Source: Candidatus Binataceae bacterium (GTDB lineage: Bacteria; Desulfobacterota; Binatia; Binatales; Binataceae). From it: 64,000 bases of DNA. The notes under the pieces are model-generated. The model ran no database searches, was not told the DNA's origin, and saw nothing but the letters and a program-made list of their open reading frames with translations. A program made the translations under genes and the position numbers. Location of the stretch: assembly GCA_035500095.1 (NCBI GenBank), contig DATJXN010000005.1, forward strand, positions 1 to 64,000. Direction: 5' to 3'. Of this stretch, positions 41,882-51,000 are shown piece by piece; position 1 is the stretch's first letter; the number at the start of each line of letters is the position of its first letter.

Positions 41882-43210
41882 TTGAGTGCGGCGAATCAAA
41901 ACGGCCGGGCGGAAATCTTAAGGGATCGGCGCGCGCGCTTCATGGCCGGAATTGGCGCCGGGGCGGTGGCGATTCTCCCGAGCGCGCCGGTCGCGATTCG
42001 CTCCAACGACGTCGAATTCATCTTCCGCCAGGACAGCGATTTCTACTACCTGACCGGATTCGCCGAGCCCGAGTCGGTGGCGTTGTTCGCGCCCGGTCAC
42101 AAGGATGGCGAGGTCGTGATGTTCGTGCGGCCGCGCGACCGCGAGCGCGAAACCTGGACCGGACGGCGCGCCGGAATCGAGGGCGCGATGCTCGAGTACG
42201 GCGCCGACAAGGCCTACGTCATCGACGAGCTCGACCGCGTACTGCCGCGTTACCTCGAAGGCGTCGAGCGCGTGTACTACCCGCTCGGCATCAACGAGCG
42301 GATGAATGCGCGCGTGCTCGAGCTGATGCGGGGGGCGCAGGCAATGCGCCCGCGCACCGGCTCTGGACCGGTGGCGATGCTCGATCCGCGCGAGCTGATT
42401 CATGAGGCGCGCCTTAAGAAGCGGCCCGAGGAGCTCGACGCGATGCGTCGCGCGATCGCGATTTCAGGCGAGGCACACAAGGAGGCGATGCGCCGGGCGC
42501 GGGGCGGCATGATGGAATGGGAAGTCGAGGCGCTGGTCGACTACACGTTTCGCTCGCGCGGCGCGGCCGGGCCGAGCTACCCGTCGATCATCGCCTCGGG
42601 CCCCAACGCCGCTACGCTTCATTACATAAACAACGATCGTTGCATGCTCGGCGGCGACCTGCTGCTGATCGACGCAGGATGCGAGGTCGATTTTTACGCC
42701 TCCGACGTGACCCGCACCTTCCCGGTCGGCGCGCGCTTCAATTCCGCGCAGCGCGCGCTCTACTCGGTCGTGCTCGCCGCGCAGCTCCGCGGAATCGACG
42801 CGGTAAAGCCGGGCGCGCGCTTCGACGACGTGCATGAAGCGGCGCTCCGCGTGCTGGTCGAGGGCATGATCGACCTGGGGCTCATCAAGGGTCCGCTCGA
42901 CGACGCGCTCGCGACGGCCGCCTACCGCCGCTACTATATGCATCGCACCAGCCACTGGCTCGGGATGGACGTGCATGACGTGGGCCTCTACCGCGTCGGC
43001 GGAGAGTCGCGCGCGCTGGAGCCCTCGATGGTGCTGACGGTCGAGCCGGGAATCTACATCGCGCCCGACGACGAGAGCGCACCCGAGGCGATGCGCGGCG
43101 TCGGTATCAGGATCGAAGACGACGTTCTGGTGACGGCGGACGGCCATGAAGTTCTTACCGCGGCGATTCCGAAAACGATCGACGAGGTCGAGGCCCTGAC
43201 CGCGGCGTAG
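41882..43210 (+). CDS. Aminopeptidase P family metallopeptidase (M24B)
   Basis: A 442-residue Xaa-Pro aminopeptidase-like protein. The N-terminal AMP_N domain (FIFRQDSDFYYLTGFAEPES) is followed by the pita-bread domain with all five metal ligands: Asp in LLIDAGCEVD, Asp in YASDVTRTFP, His in SHWLGMDVHDVG, Glu in VEPGIYI and Glu in GIRIEDDVL. The start is taken at TTG 41882, 28 bases after the SMP-30 gene, because the domain begins soon after; a later ATG at 41942 is possible. Cytoplasmic. Confidence 0.92.
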   Translation: MSAANQNGRAEILRDRRARFMAGIGAGAVAILPSAPVAIRSNDVEFIFRQDSDFYYLTGFAEPESVALFAPGHKDGEVVMFVRPRDRERETWTGRRAGIEGAMLEYGADKAYVIDELDRVLPRYLEGVERVYYPLGINERMNARVLELMRGAQAMRPRTGSGPVAMLDPRELIHEARLKKRPEELDAMRRAIAISGEAHKEAMRRARGGMMEWEVEALVDYTFRSRGAAGPSYPSIIASGPNAATLHYINNDRCMLGGDLLLIDAGCEVDFYASDVTRTFPVGARFNSAQRALYSVVLAAQLRGIDAVKPGARFDDVHEAALRVLVEGMIDLGLIKGPLDDALATAAYRRYYMHRTSHWLGMDVHDVGLYRVGGESRALEPSMVLTVEPGIYIAPDDESAPEAMRGVGIRIEDDVLVTADGHEVLTAAIPKTIDEVEALTAA

Positions 43211-43217
43211 TGAAGCT

Positions 43218-44405
43218 CTAGCTGCCCTTGGGCAATCCCAATACGCGCTCGCCGATGATGTTGCGCTGGATCTCGCTCGAGCCGGCCGCGATCGTGAGCC
43301 CGCGCGAGGCGAGCAGCCGGTAGAGCCATCGCCCCTCGGCGATCGCGAACGGCGCGTCGAGTTCGATCTGGCCGTACGCGCCGAGCAGCTCGGTCGCGAA
43401 GGTGTTTATCGCGAGGTTTACTTCGGTCGTCACGACCTTGACGATCGAGCTCTCCGGCCCGGGCGGCAGGCCCTTCAACTGGCGCGTCAACTGGCGCAGG
43501 TTGAGCAGCCTGAGAGCGCTGACATCGCAGGCGAATTTGGCGACCTGCTGGCGGACGTCCTCGTCCTCCCATGCGGCGCGGCCATTGCGCCTCACCGTTT
43601 TTGCCAGTTCCGCCAGCTCGCCGATGCTGTTGTCCAGGCCGCGATAGCGCCGTTCGTACATCAGCGTCGTCAGCGCGACCAGCCATCCGTTGTTCTTCTC
43701 GCCGACCACGTTCCTCTTGGGCACGCGCACGTCCTCGAAGAAGACCTCGTTGAAGCCGGTGTCGCGCGTCATCTGGGTCAGCGGACGCACGGTGATGCCC
43801 GGGCTGTGCATGTCCACGAGGAGGTAGCTGATGCCCTTGTGCTTGGGCGCGTCGGGGTCCGTGCGCACGAGCAGAAAACACATATCGGCGTGGTGCGCGT
43901 CGGAGGTCCAGACCTTCTGCCCGTTGACGATGAAGTCGTCGCCGTCCTCGACGGCGCGGGTCTGCAACGAGGCGAGGTCGGAGCCCGAGCCGGGCTCCGA
44001 GTATCCCTGGCACCAGATTTCTTCCGCCGCGAGCATCGGCGACATGTAGCGGCGGCGCTGCTCCTCGGTGCCCCAGAGCATCAGGGTCGGTCCGACGAGG
44101 CCGATTCCCTGGGCGTTGACCAGCATCGGTCCGCGTGCCCGCTCGAGCTCCTCCTGGTAGATCATCTGCTGGGTGAGCGTCGCGCCGCGTCCGCCATACT
44201 CTTTCGGCCAGTGCACCGCGACCCATCCGGCCGCGTGCATCTTCTTGTGCCAGGCGACGCGCCGCGTCCATTCGTCGCCGGCCTCGCTGTGCATGAATTC
44301 GAGCGAGAATCGGTTGCGCCGTTCGCCGGCGGGCAGATTCGCCTCGAGCCACGAGCGCAGCTCCTTACGAAACGCTTCGTCCTCCGCGCTGAGCTTGAAA
44401 TCCAT
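43218..44405 (-). CDS. Acyl-CoA dehydrogenase family protein
   Basis: A 395-residue FAD-dependent acyl-CoA dehydrogenase. Marks: EEIWCQGYSEPGSGSDLASL, FIVNGQKVWTSDAHHADMCF, AGSSEIQRNIIGERVLGLP at the C terminus. It is convergent with the peptidase gene (7 bases between the stops) and follows a close paralogue 45 bases upstream, so they probably form an operon. The two may dehydrogenate different acyl or steroid-type CoA thioesters. No electron-transfer flavoprotein is nearby. Confidence 0.94.
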   Translation of the reverse strand: MDFKLSAEDEAFRKELRSWLEANLPAGERRNRFSLEFMHSEAGDEWTRRVAWHKKMHAAGWVAVHWPKEYGGRGATLTQQMIYQEELERARGPMLVNAQGIGLVGPTLMLWGTEEQRRRYMSPMLAAEEIWCQGYSEPGSGSDLASLQTRAVEDGDDFIVNGQKVWTSDAHHADMCFLLVRTDPDAPKHKGISYLLVDMHSPGITVRPLTQMTRDTGFNEVFFEDVRVPKRNVVGEKNNGWLVALTTLMYERRYRGLDNSIGELAELAKTVRRNGRAAWEDEDVRQQVAKFACDVSALRLLNLRQLTRQLKGLPPGPESSIVKVVTTEVNLAINTFATELLGAYGQIELDAPFAIAEGRWLYRLLASRGLTIAAGSSEIQRNIIGERVLGLPKGS

Positions 44406-44450
44406 CGTATCTAGTTTTTTGCCTTGCTTTTTCGCGGGCGCCCGCCGCGC

Positions 44451-45644
44451 TCAGCCCTTGGGCAGGCCGAGCACGCGCTCGCCGATGATGTTGTGCTGGA
44501 TCTCGCTGGTCCCGCCGGCGATCGTGTAGGCGCGAGCGCCGAGCATCCGGTAGCTCCAGACGCCGCGCCCGAGCGCGAAAGGCGCCTTGTGCTCGAGCTG
44601 GCTGTAGGGTCCGAGCAGCTCCATCGCGAACTTGGTCATCCGCAGATGAAGTTCGCTCGAGCCGAGTTTCATCACTGAACCCTCGGGTCCCGGCGGGCGT
44701 CCCTTGAGCCGGCGCGTGATCTGGCGATAGCCGGTGTACTTGAGCGCCGCCGCTTCGGCCGCGAATTGCGCGATCCGCTGGCGCACGCCCGTGTCGTCCC
44801 ATGCGCTGCCGCTGCCGCGGGGCATTGCCTGCGCGAGGCGCGCCAGCTCCAGCACCTGGTTGGTGTTCATGTTGGGGTCGCCGACGCCGGTGCGCTCGAA
44901 CATCAGCGTCGTGATCGCGACCTGCCATCCCTGGTTCTTCTCGCCGACGATATTCTTGCGTGGGACGCGCACGTCCTCGAAGAAGACCTCGTTAAAGCCG
45001 CGCTCGCCCGTGATCTGGGTCAGCGGGCGTACCGTGATACCGGAGCTGTGCATGTCCACCAGGATGTAGCTGATGCCTTTGTGCTTGGGCGCGTCGGGAG
45101 CGGTGCGCACGAGCAGGATACACATGTCGGCGTGATGCGCGTCGGAGGTCCAGACCTTCTGCCCGTTGATGACGAAGTAGTCGCCGTCCTCGACCGCGCG
45201 GGTCTGCAGCGAGGCGACGTCCGAGCCGGAGTTGGGTTCGGAGTATCCCTGGCACCAGATCTCTTCGGCCGCGAGGATCTTCGGCACGTGGCGTTTTTTT
45301 TGCTCCTCGGTGCCCCACTGGATGAGCGTCGGGCCGACCAGCATCGTGCCGAGCTGGTTGACCAGCGCCGGCGCGTGCGCGCGGCTCATCTCTTCGCCAT
45401 AAACCAGCTGCTGGGTAAGCGTGGCGCCGCGGCCGCCGTATTCCTTCGGCCAGCTGATGCCGACCCAGCCGCCGGCGTGCATCTGCTTGTGCCACTTAAG
45501 CCGGCGTTCCCAGTTGCTCTCGTTTCCTTCGGCGAAGGGCTCTTCGGCGTCCTCGCTGCGCTCGCGCCGCGGCAGATTGGCCTCGAGCCAGGTCCTGAGC
45601 TCCGCGCGGAAAGCCTCGTCGTCTGCGCTGAACTTGAAATCCAT
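44451..45644 (-). CDS. Acyl-CoA dehydrogenase family protein, tandem paralogue
   Basis: 397 residues, strikingly similar to its downstream neighbour and to the protein at 56270-57451: EEIWCQGYSEPNSGSDVASL, FVINGQKVWTSDAHHADMCI and GGTSEIQHNIIGERVLGLP. The repeated motif order shows recent duplication within one subfamily. Whether the pair forms an alpha2-beta2 heteromer, as known for some steroid acyl-CoA dehydrogenases, is a guess. First gene of its two-gene unit. Confidence 0.94.
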   Translation of the reverse strand: MDFKFSADDEAFRAELRTWLEANLPRRERSEDAEEPFAEGNESNWERRLKWHKQMHAGGWVGISWPKEYGGRGATLTQQLVYGEEMSRAHAPALVNQLGTMLVGPTLIQWGTEEQKKRHVPKILAAEEIWCQGYSEPNSGSDVASLQTRAVEDGDYFVINGQKVWTSDAHHADMCILLVRTAPDAPKHKGISYILVDMHSSGITVRPLTQITGERGFNEVFFEDVRVPRKNIVGEKNQGWQVAITTLMFERTGVGDPNMNTNQVLELARLAQAMPRGSGSAWDDTGVRQRIAQFAAEAAALKYTGYRQITRRLKGRPPGPEGSVMKLGSSELHLRMTKFAMELLGPYSQLEHKAPFALGRGVWSYRMLGARAYTIAGGTSEIQHNIIGERVLGLPKG

Positions 45645-45780
45645 GGGGCCTCGCTATTCCAACGCGATACTCGTGCGGAATCCGCCGAAAATACTCGCAC
45701 AGAATCATCGATCGGCGCAAAAAGCCGCGAGGCGGGCGGCGCAAAATGCCGCAAGCGGCTCGCCGCCCGAAACATAGGGT

Positions 45781-45816
45781 TCCCTCCTCCTTTCAGGGAG
45801 AGGGGTTAGGGGTGAG
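45781..45816. repeat. Common intergenic repeat/hairpin (CCCTCTCC type)
   Basis: TCCCTCCTCCTTTCAGGGAG followed by AGGGGTTAGGGGTGAG. This pattern recurs between genes in many GC-rich genomes. CTCC...GGGAG arms allow a short stem. It lies just downstream of the aldehyde dehydrogenase stop codon (45843, minus strand), so it could help terminate transcription. Confidence 0.5.
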
Positions 45817-45842
45817 CTTGCCCGGTTTGCCGCGCGGAGGCT

Positions 45843-47288
45843 TCAGGAGCGGCCGCGCAGGCTCAGCACCAGCATCCGCGGCTCGGTCATCGACTCCATC
45901 GCCCAGCGCACGCCCTCGCGGCCCAGCCCCGAGCCCTTCACGCCGCCGAACGGATAGGTGTCCACGCGGAAGACGCCGGTGTCGCCGACGATCACGGCGC
46001 CGGCCTCGATCTCGCGAAACGCCTTGAAGGCGTGTTCGAGATTGGGCGTGAAGACGCCCGACTGCAGGCCGTAGGGCGAATCGTTGGTCAGCGCGATTCC
46101 CTCGGCGAATGAATTGATCGGCTCGACCGTCGCGACCGGTCCGAAGATCTCTTCGCACCAGACGCGCAGCCGATGGAGCTTCGGCTCGGAAAGCTCGACC
46201 AGCGTCGGCGCGATCACGTTGTCGACGCGCCGGTCGCCGGTCAGGATTCCGGCGCCGGCCGCCTTGGCCTCGCCGATCCATTCCATCACGCGGTCGGCCG
46301 CCGCGCTCGAGACGAGTGGGCCGACCACCGTCCGCTCGTCCATCGGATCGCCAACGCCGAGCCGCTCGGTCGCATCGATCAGGTGCTTGAGGAACGCGAA
46401 ATAGACGTTGCGATGGACGAAGATGCGCTGGACCGAGAGGCAGACCTGGCCGGCGTTGACGAACGCGCCGCGCGCCGTGCGCGTCGCGGCGTATTCCAGG
46501 TCGGCGCCGTCATCGACGATCAGGGCGCCGTTGCCGCCGAGCTCGAGCGCCACGCGCCTGGTCCCGGCAATCGCCTTGAGCGCCCATCCGACCTTGGCGC
46601 TGCCGGTGAAACTGACCATCTTGACCCGTTCGTCGGTGGCCAGGCGCTCGGCGACCGGCGGGTCGGCCGAAACCACGTTGAGCGCGCCCTTGGGCAATCC
46701 TGCGCCGGCGGCCAATTCGGCCAGCATCAGGGCCGGCCCCGGACACTGCGGCGGCGGCTTGACCACGATCGTGTTGCCGGTCGCGATCGCCGGGGCGACC
46801 TTATGCGTGACGAGGTTGAGCGGAAAGTTGAACGGCGCGATCGCGGAGATAGGGCCGATCGGGAAACGCTCGACCAGTCCGACCGCGCCGGCATTTGCGG
46901 CCTCGAAATCGATCGGCTCGGCGTTCTCGCCGAAACGTTTGACCTCTTCGGCGGCGAGCGCAAGCACGCCCACCGTGCGGCCGACCTCGGCACGGGCGTA
47001 GTCGATCGGCTTGCCCGTGCCGAGCGTGATCGCGCGTTCGAAGTCTGCGCGACGCTCGGCCACGCCGCGGCTCATCGCGTTCAGAATGTCGGCGCGCCGC
47101 CCGCGTCCCATCCGGCGCGTTTCCGCATAGGCGCGCGCTGCGCTCGCAATCGCCGCGTCGATCTCGGCCTCGCCGGCGCGGGCGACCGTGCCGACGACCT
47201 CGCCGTTGAAGGGATAGCGCAGGTCGTAATGGTCGGAAGTATCGACCGCCTGGCCGTCGATAAAGAGCGGATATGCCGGAACCGCCAT
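45843..47288 (-). CDS. NAD(P)-dependent aldehyde dehydrogenase
   Basis: A 481-residue ALDH-superfamily enzyme. Catalytic Cys in FVNAGQVCLSVQR, general-base Glu in VALELGGNGALIV, the cofactor motif in FTGSAKVGWAL and the oxyanion Asn in IAPFNFPLNLV are all present; it resembles the GAPN/succinate-semialdehyde type. GGGAGGTCC lies at good spacing before the ATG at 47288. A 37-bp element 47 bases upstream is also found before the selenoprotein candidate, so both may share regulation. Confidence 0.94.
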   Translation of the reverse strand: MAVPAYPLFIDGQAVDTSDHYDLRYPFNGEVVGTVARAGEAEIDAAIASAARAYAETRRMGRGRRADILNAMSRGVAERRADFERAITLGTGKPIDYARAEVGRTVGVLALAAEEVKRFGENAEPIDFEAANAGAVGLVERFPIGPISAIAPFNFPLNLVTHKVAPAIATGNTIVVKPPPQCPGPALMLAELAAGAGLPKGALNVVSADPPVAERLATDERVKMVSFTGSAKVGWALKAIAGTRRVALELGGNGALIVDDGADLEYAATRTARGAFVNAGQVCLSVQRIFVHRNVYFAFLKHLIDATERLGVGDPMDERTVVGPLVSSAAADRVMEWIGEAKAAGAGILTGDRRVDNVIAPTLVELSEPKLHRLRVWCEEIFGPVATVEPINSFAEGIALTNDSPYGLQSGVFTPNLEHAFKAFREIEAGAVIVGDTGVFRVDTYPFGGVKGSGLGREGVRWAMESMTEPRMLVLSLRGRS

Positions 47289-47974
47289 GACAAGGACCTC
47301 CCGCAAAGCCCCCCGCCGCGAGCCTTTTGGCCGCGCTTATTTATCGCGCACTTGCGCGCAGCAAAAAAGAGCTTCGGGGGCCTGGCCGGCCTCCTCAAAC
47401 CGGCAGATCTTCCTAAATCGGACTGGCCTTCCCAAACTGGACAAGTTTTGCCGATCTCCAGCCCCAGCGCATGAATCAGCCGTCCGTAGCCGACGAAGGT
47501 CACGATTCTGAAGCCCAGGTCTATGATCTCGCCTTCGGTAAAGTGCTTGCGCAAGCCATCGAAGGTCTCCTGCGAGGCCTGCCGATGGTCGCCGGCTAAT
47601 ATTGTGGCGAAGCGAATCGCCGCTTTTTCCTGGTCAGTCAATTTGCGGCTGCTTTCGAAATTGGGCAGCTCGGCGATCAGTTCCTCGGTCAGTCCTTGTT
47701 GCCTTGCCAAGGCAAATCGGGCGCCCATTCACAACGCGCACTCGTTCTTTTCCGCGACCTTCAGCCGCGCGAGCTCGATCAGCTTCATGTTGACTGCGCC
47801 GCGCGTCGTGCTCACCAGGGGGAAGTAGAATTTGATGAAGTCCTTGAAGACCTCGGGTGCGTGGGCCAGGACCTGCACGAATCCGGAGCCGCCGAGTTCC
47901 ACGTCGTACTCGTGCATCACGGCTTGAAGCTCCGGATCGATCCTTTCGAACGGGAGAGAACTGAGCCGCGCCAT
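47081..47974 (-). CDS. Candidate selenoprotein: carboxymuconolactone decarboxylase/AhpD-like, CxxU
   Basis: The minus-strand frame from 47974 reads ELARLKVAEKNECAL, then TGA (47731-47729), then MGARFALARQQGLTEELIAE in the same frame, ending in the family's FVGYGRLIHALGLE. Members of this family (AhpD/CMD fold) have a CxxC redox pair at this place; here Cys79 pairs with the TGA codon as residue 82. A hairpin with a GGC loop begins right after it. Read-through as selenocysteine gives a coherent protein. A strong GAAGGAGG site precedes the ATG. The frame has no stop after the expected end and runs to 47081, overlapping the aldehyde dehydrogenase start by 208 bases; the true end may be earlier if there is an indel near 47430. 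Alternatives are a nonsense mutation or sequencing error; the exact CxxU position and hairpin argue against these. Role probably peroxide/thiol redox chemistry. Confidence 0.72.
47336..47372 (-). promoter_or_regulatory. 37-bp palindrome-bearing element upstream of aldehyde dehydrogenase (copy A)
   Basis: 33 of 37 bases match copy B at 48011-48047. The core, read on the minus strand, is a TTTTTTGC run followed by GCGCA-AG-TGCGC, a 5+5 palindrome with two central bases, and then GATAAATAAG. It ends 47 bases before the ALDH ATG. Conservation in the same position before two genes suggests an operator or promoter element rather than chance. Confidence 0.6.
47699..47731 (-). promoter_or_regulatory. 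Candidate bacterial SECIS element with the UGA it would recode
   Basis: On the minus strand the TGA (47731-47729) is followed, after 13 bases, by a perfect 7-bp stem TTGCCTT/AAGGCAA with loop GGC (47715-47699). The loop starts 20 bases after the TGA and begins with G. This matches the general form of bacterial SECIS elements: inside the coding region, directly downstream of UGA, with a short loop beginning in G. It would recruit SelB-Sec-tRNA. Not experimentally known. Confidence 0.65.
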
Positions 47975-48010
47975 CGGTGGCCTCCTTCGCGGGCGTCCAT
48001 TGCGACTGGC

Positions 48011-48047
48011 CCTACTTATCGCGCACTTGCGCCCGGCAAAAAAGAGC
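48011..48047 (-). promoter_or_regulatory. 37-bp palindrome-bearing element upstream of the selenoprotein candidate (copy B)
   Basis: Same element as at 47336-47372, in the same orientation, 36 bases before the ATG of the CMD/AhpD-like gene. It contains the identical GCGCAAGTGCGC palindrome and TTTTTTGC run. It lies in the short gap behind the RND transporter gene, which ends at 48071. Confidence 0.6.
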
Positions 48048-48070
48048 GCGGTGGAGGCGGACGGCGCGCG

Positions 48071-51000
48071 CTAGGACGCGGCGCGCCGGCGCGGCGGCGC
48101 TTCTTCGGTACGCCTGCCGCCCGGCAGCAGATGAGGTTCGGTCTCGCCGCGGCGCCGGCGCCGCAATGACGTGACCCAGTCGTGGAACGACTCCATGTAG
48201 GTGTAGATGACGGGCGTGATGTACAGCGTGAGCAGCTGCGAGAAGAAGAGCCCGCCCACCACCGCCACGCCGAGCGGCCGGCGCGAGTCGGCGCCCGCGC
48301 CGATCCCGAGCGCGATCGGCAGCGTGCCCATCAGCGCCGCCATCGTGGTCATCATGATTGGCCGGAAGCGGACGATGCTGCCCTCGAAGATCGCCTCGGC
48401 CGGGCTCTTGCCCTCGGTGCGCTGGGCGTCGAGCGCGAAGTCGATCATCATGATGGCGTTTTTCTTGACCAGGCCGACCAGCATGATGATGCCGACGAAG
48501 GCGAGCAGGTCGAGGTCCATGTGAAAGATCATCAGCGTGAGCAGCGCGCCGAAGCCGGCCGCGGGCAATCCCGAGAGGATCGTCACCGGATGGATGAAGC
48601 TTTCGTAGAGCACGCCGAGCACGATGTAGATGACGAGGATCGCCATCACCAGAAGGAGTCCGAGGTTGCGCATCGAGGACTGGAATTCCTCGGCAGTGCC
48701 CTGGAAGCCGGTGCTGATGCTCGCCGGCACGGTGTCAGTGGCGAGTCCCTTGACGTCGGCGAGCGCTTTGCCCAGCGAGACGCCGGGCGCGACGTTGAAC
48801 GAGATGGTGACAGAGGTGAGCTGGCCCGAGTGGTTGATCGCAAGCGGCCCCAGCGTGCGCTGCAGGCGCGCGACGGTATCGAGCGGGACCAGGGCGCCGT
48901 TTTGCGCGCGCACGTAAAGCAGCGCGAGCGTCGCCGGATTGGCCATGTACTGCGGCTCGACTTCCAGGATCACGTGGTATTCGTTGTTGGGCGCGTAGAT
49001 GGTCGAGATCTGGCGTTCGCCATAGGCGCTGTCCAGCGCGTCCTCGATCGATTGGGCCGAGATGCCGAGCGAGTGGGCCTTATCGCGGTCGATTACGACG
49101 TTGACCTGAGGATTGGAGATCTGGAGATCGCTGGTTATGTCGGTCAGCTCGCGCATCCCGTGCATCTTGTGCTCGAGGATCTGCGCGTACTTGTACAATT
49201 CATCGGTGTTGGGACTTTGCAGCGTAAGCTGGTAGGTGGCTTCGGTGAACTTGGCGCCGATCTGGATCGGCGGCGGATTCTGCAGAAACGCGATGATCCC
49301 CGGGACCGCGGCGAGCTTGGGCCGCATCTCGTCCATCACCTGGTCCACGCTCAGCTTGCGCCCGGGGCGCGGCTTCAGATGCGCGAACAGGATGCCGGTG
49401 TTGCCGGCGCCGCTGAAACCGGTCGCGCCGGCGCTGGAGAAGTAGGTGGTGACGTTGGGATCGCGGCGGATGATGTCGGCGAGCGCCTCCTGATGCTTCA
49501 CCATCGCGTCGTATGAAATTCCCTGCGCCGCCTTGGTGAACATCAGCACCTGGCCCTGATCCTCGCTGGGCAGAAAGCCCTTGGGGATCACGGCGAGCAG
49601 ATAGAGCGTCCCCATCAGCAGTCCGACTGCCAGCGCGAGTGTCGCCCGGCGGTGGCGCATCACCACGGTCAGGCTGCGGCGGTAGCCCTCGAGTATGCGG
49701 TCGAAGCCGCGTTCGATCGTCATGTAGAGGCGGCCGTGGCGCTCGCCCACGTGCGGGCGCAGGAAGCGGCTGCACAGCATCGGCGTGAGGCTCAGCGAGA
49801 CGAAGCCCGAGACCAGGATGGCGGCCGCGATGGTGACCGCGAACTCATGCAGCAGACGGCCCATGATCCCGCCGAGAAAGAGCACCGGGATGAAAACCGC
49901 GGCCAGCGAAAAGGTCATCGAGAGAATCGTGAACGCGATCTCGCGCGAGCCGTCGAGCGCCGCCTCCATCACGCTCTTGCCCATCTCCATGTGGCGCACG
50001 ATGTTTTCGAGCATCACGATCGCGTCGTCAACCACGAAGCCGACCGACAGCGTGATCGCTAGCAGCGAGAGATTGTCCACCGTGTAGTTGAGCGCCCACA
50101 TCACCGCGAAGGTCCCGATAATCGACATCGGCAGCGCGGCGCTGGGGATAACGGTAGCGGAGAGATTGCGCAGGAACAGGAAAATCACCATCACGACCAG
50201 GAACACGGTCAGCAGCAGCGTGAACTGGACGTCGGAGACCGAAGCCTCGATCGAATCCGCGCGCGAGTAGAGGTTGGTGATGCTGACCGAAGCCGGCAAC
50301 TGCTCGCGGAACGAGGGCAAGAGGCGATAGATCGCGTTGACCACCTCGACCGTGTTCGTCCCCGGCTGGCGCTGGATCGCGAGCACCACCGCGCGCTGGT
50401 CGCCGACCCATCCGGCCACCTTGTCGTTCTCGACGCCGTCGAGCACGCGGCCCACTTCCTCGAGCCGCACGGGTGCGCCGTTGCGGTAGGCGACGATTAC
50501 CGGCCGGTAGGCGGCCGCGTTGGTAAGCTGGCCGTTGGCATGGACGGTCACCGCTTCATGCGTGCCGTAGAGCGTGCCGGTCGGCAGGTTGACGTTGGCG
50601 TTCTCGACCGCCTGCGCAACTTCGTCGATGCCGATTCCGCGATAGGCGAGCGCTTGCGGATCGACCTGGATGCGCACCGCGTATTTCTGCGATCCGTAAA
50701 CCACTACCTGCGCCACGCCGCTGATCATCGAAATGCGTTCGGCGAGGTAGGTTTCGGCGTACTCGTCCACCTGCGAGAGCGGAAGGGTCGGCGAGCTGAG
50801 CCCCAGATAGAGCACGGCCTTGTCGGCCGGGTTGACCTTCTCGTACGACGGCGGACTCGGCATCCCCTGCGGCAGCAGGGAGAGTGCCGCGGTGATCGCC
50901 GCCTGCACGTCCTGCGCGGCGGCGTCGATGCTGCGATCGAGCGTGAACTGGAGCGTGATGCTGGTCTGGCCCTGCATGCTGGTCGAGGACATCTGGTCGA

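Noticed and set aside
47081-47728. The downstream half of the CMD/AhpD-like sequence as a separate gene starting at the ATG right after the TGA
   Set aside because: No ribosome-binding site precedes that ATG, the half-protein would start in the middle of the active-site helix, and the upstream half alone would lack most of the fold. Selenocysteine read-through explains both better.
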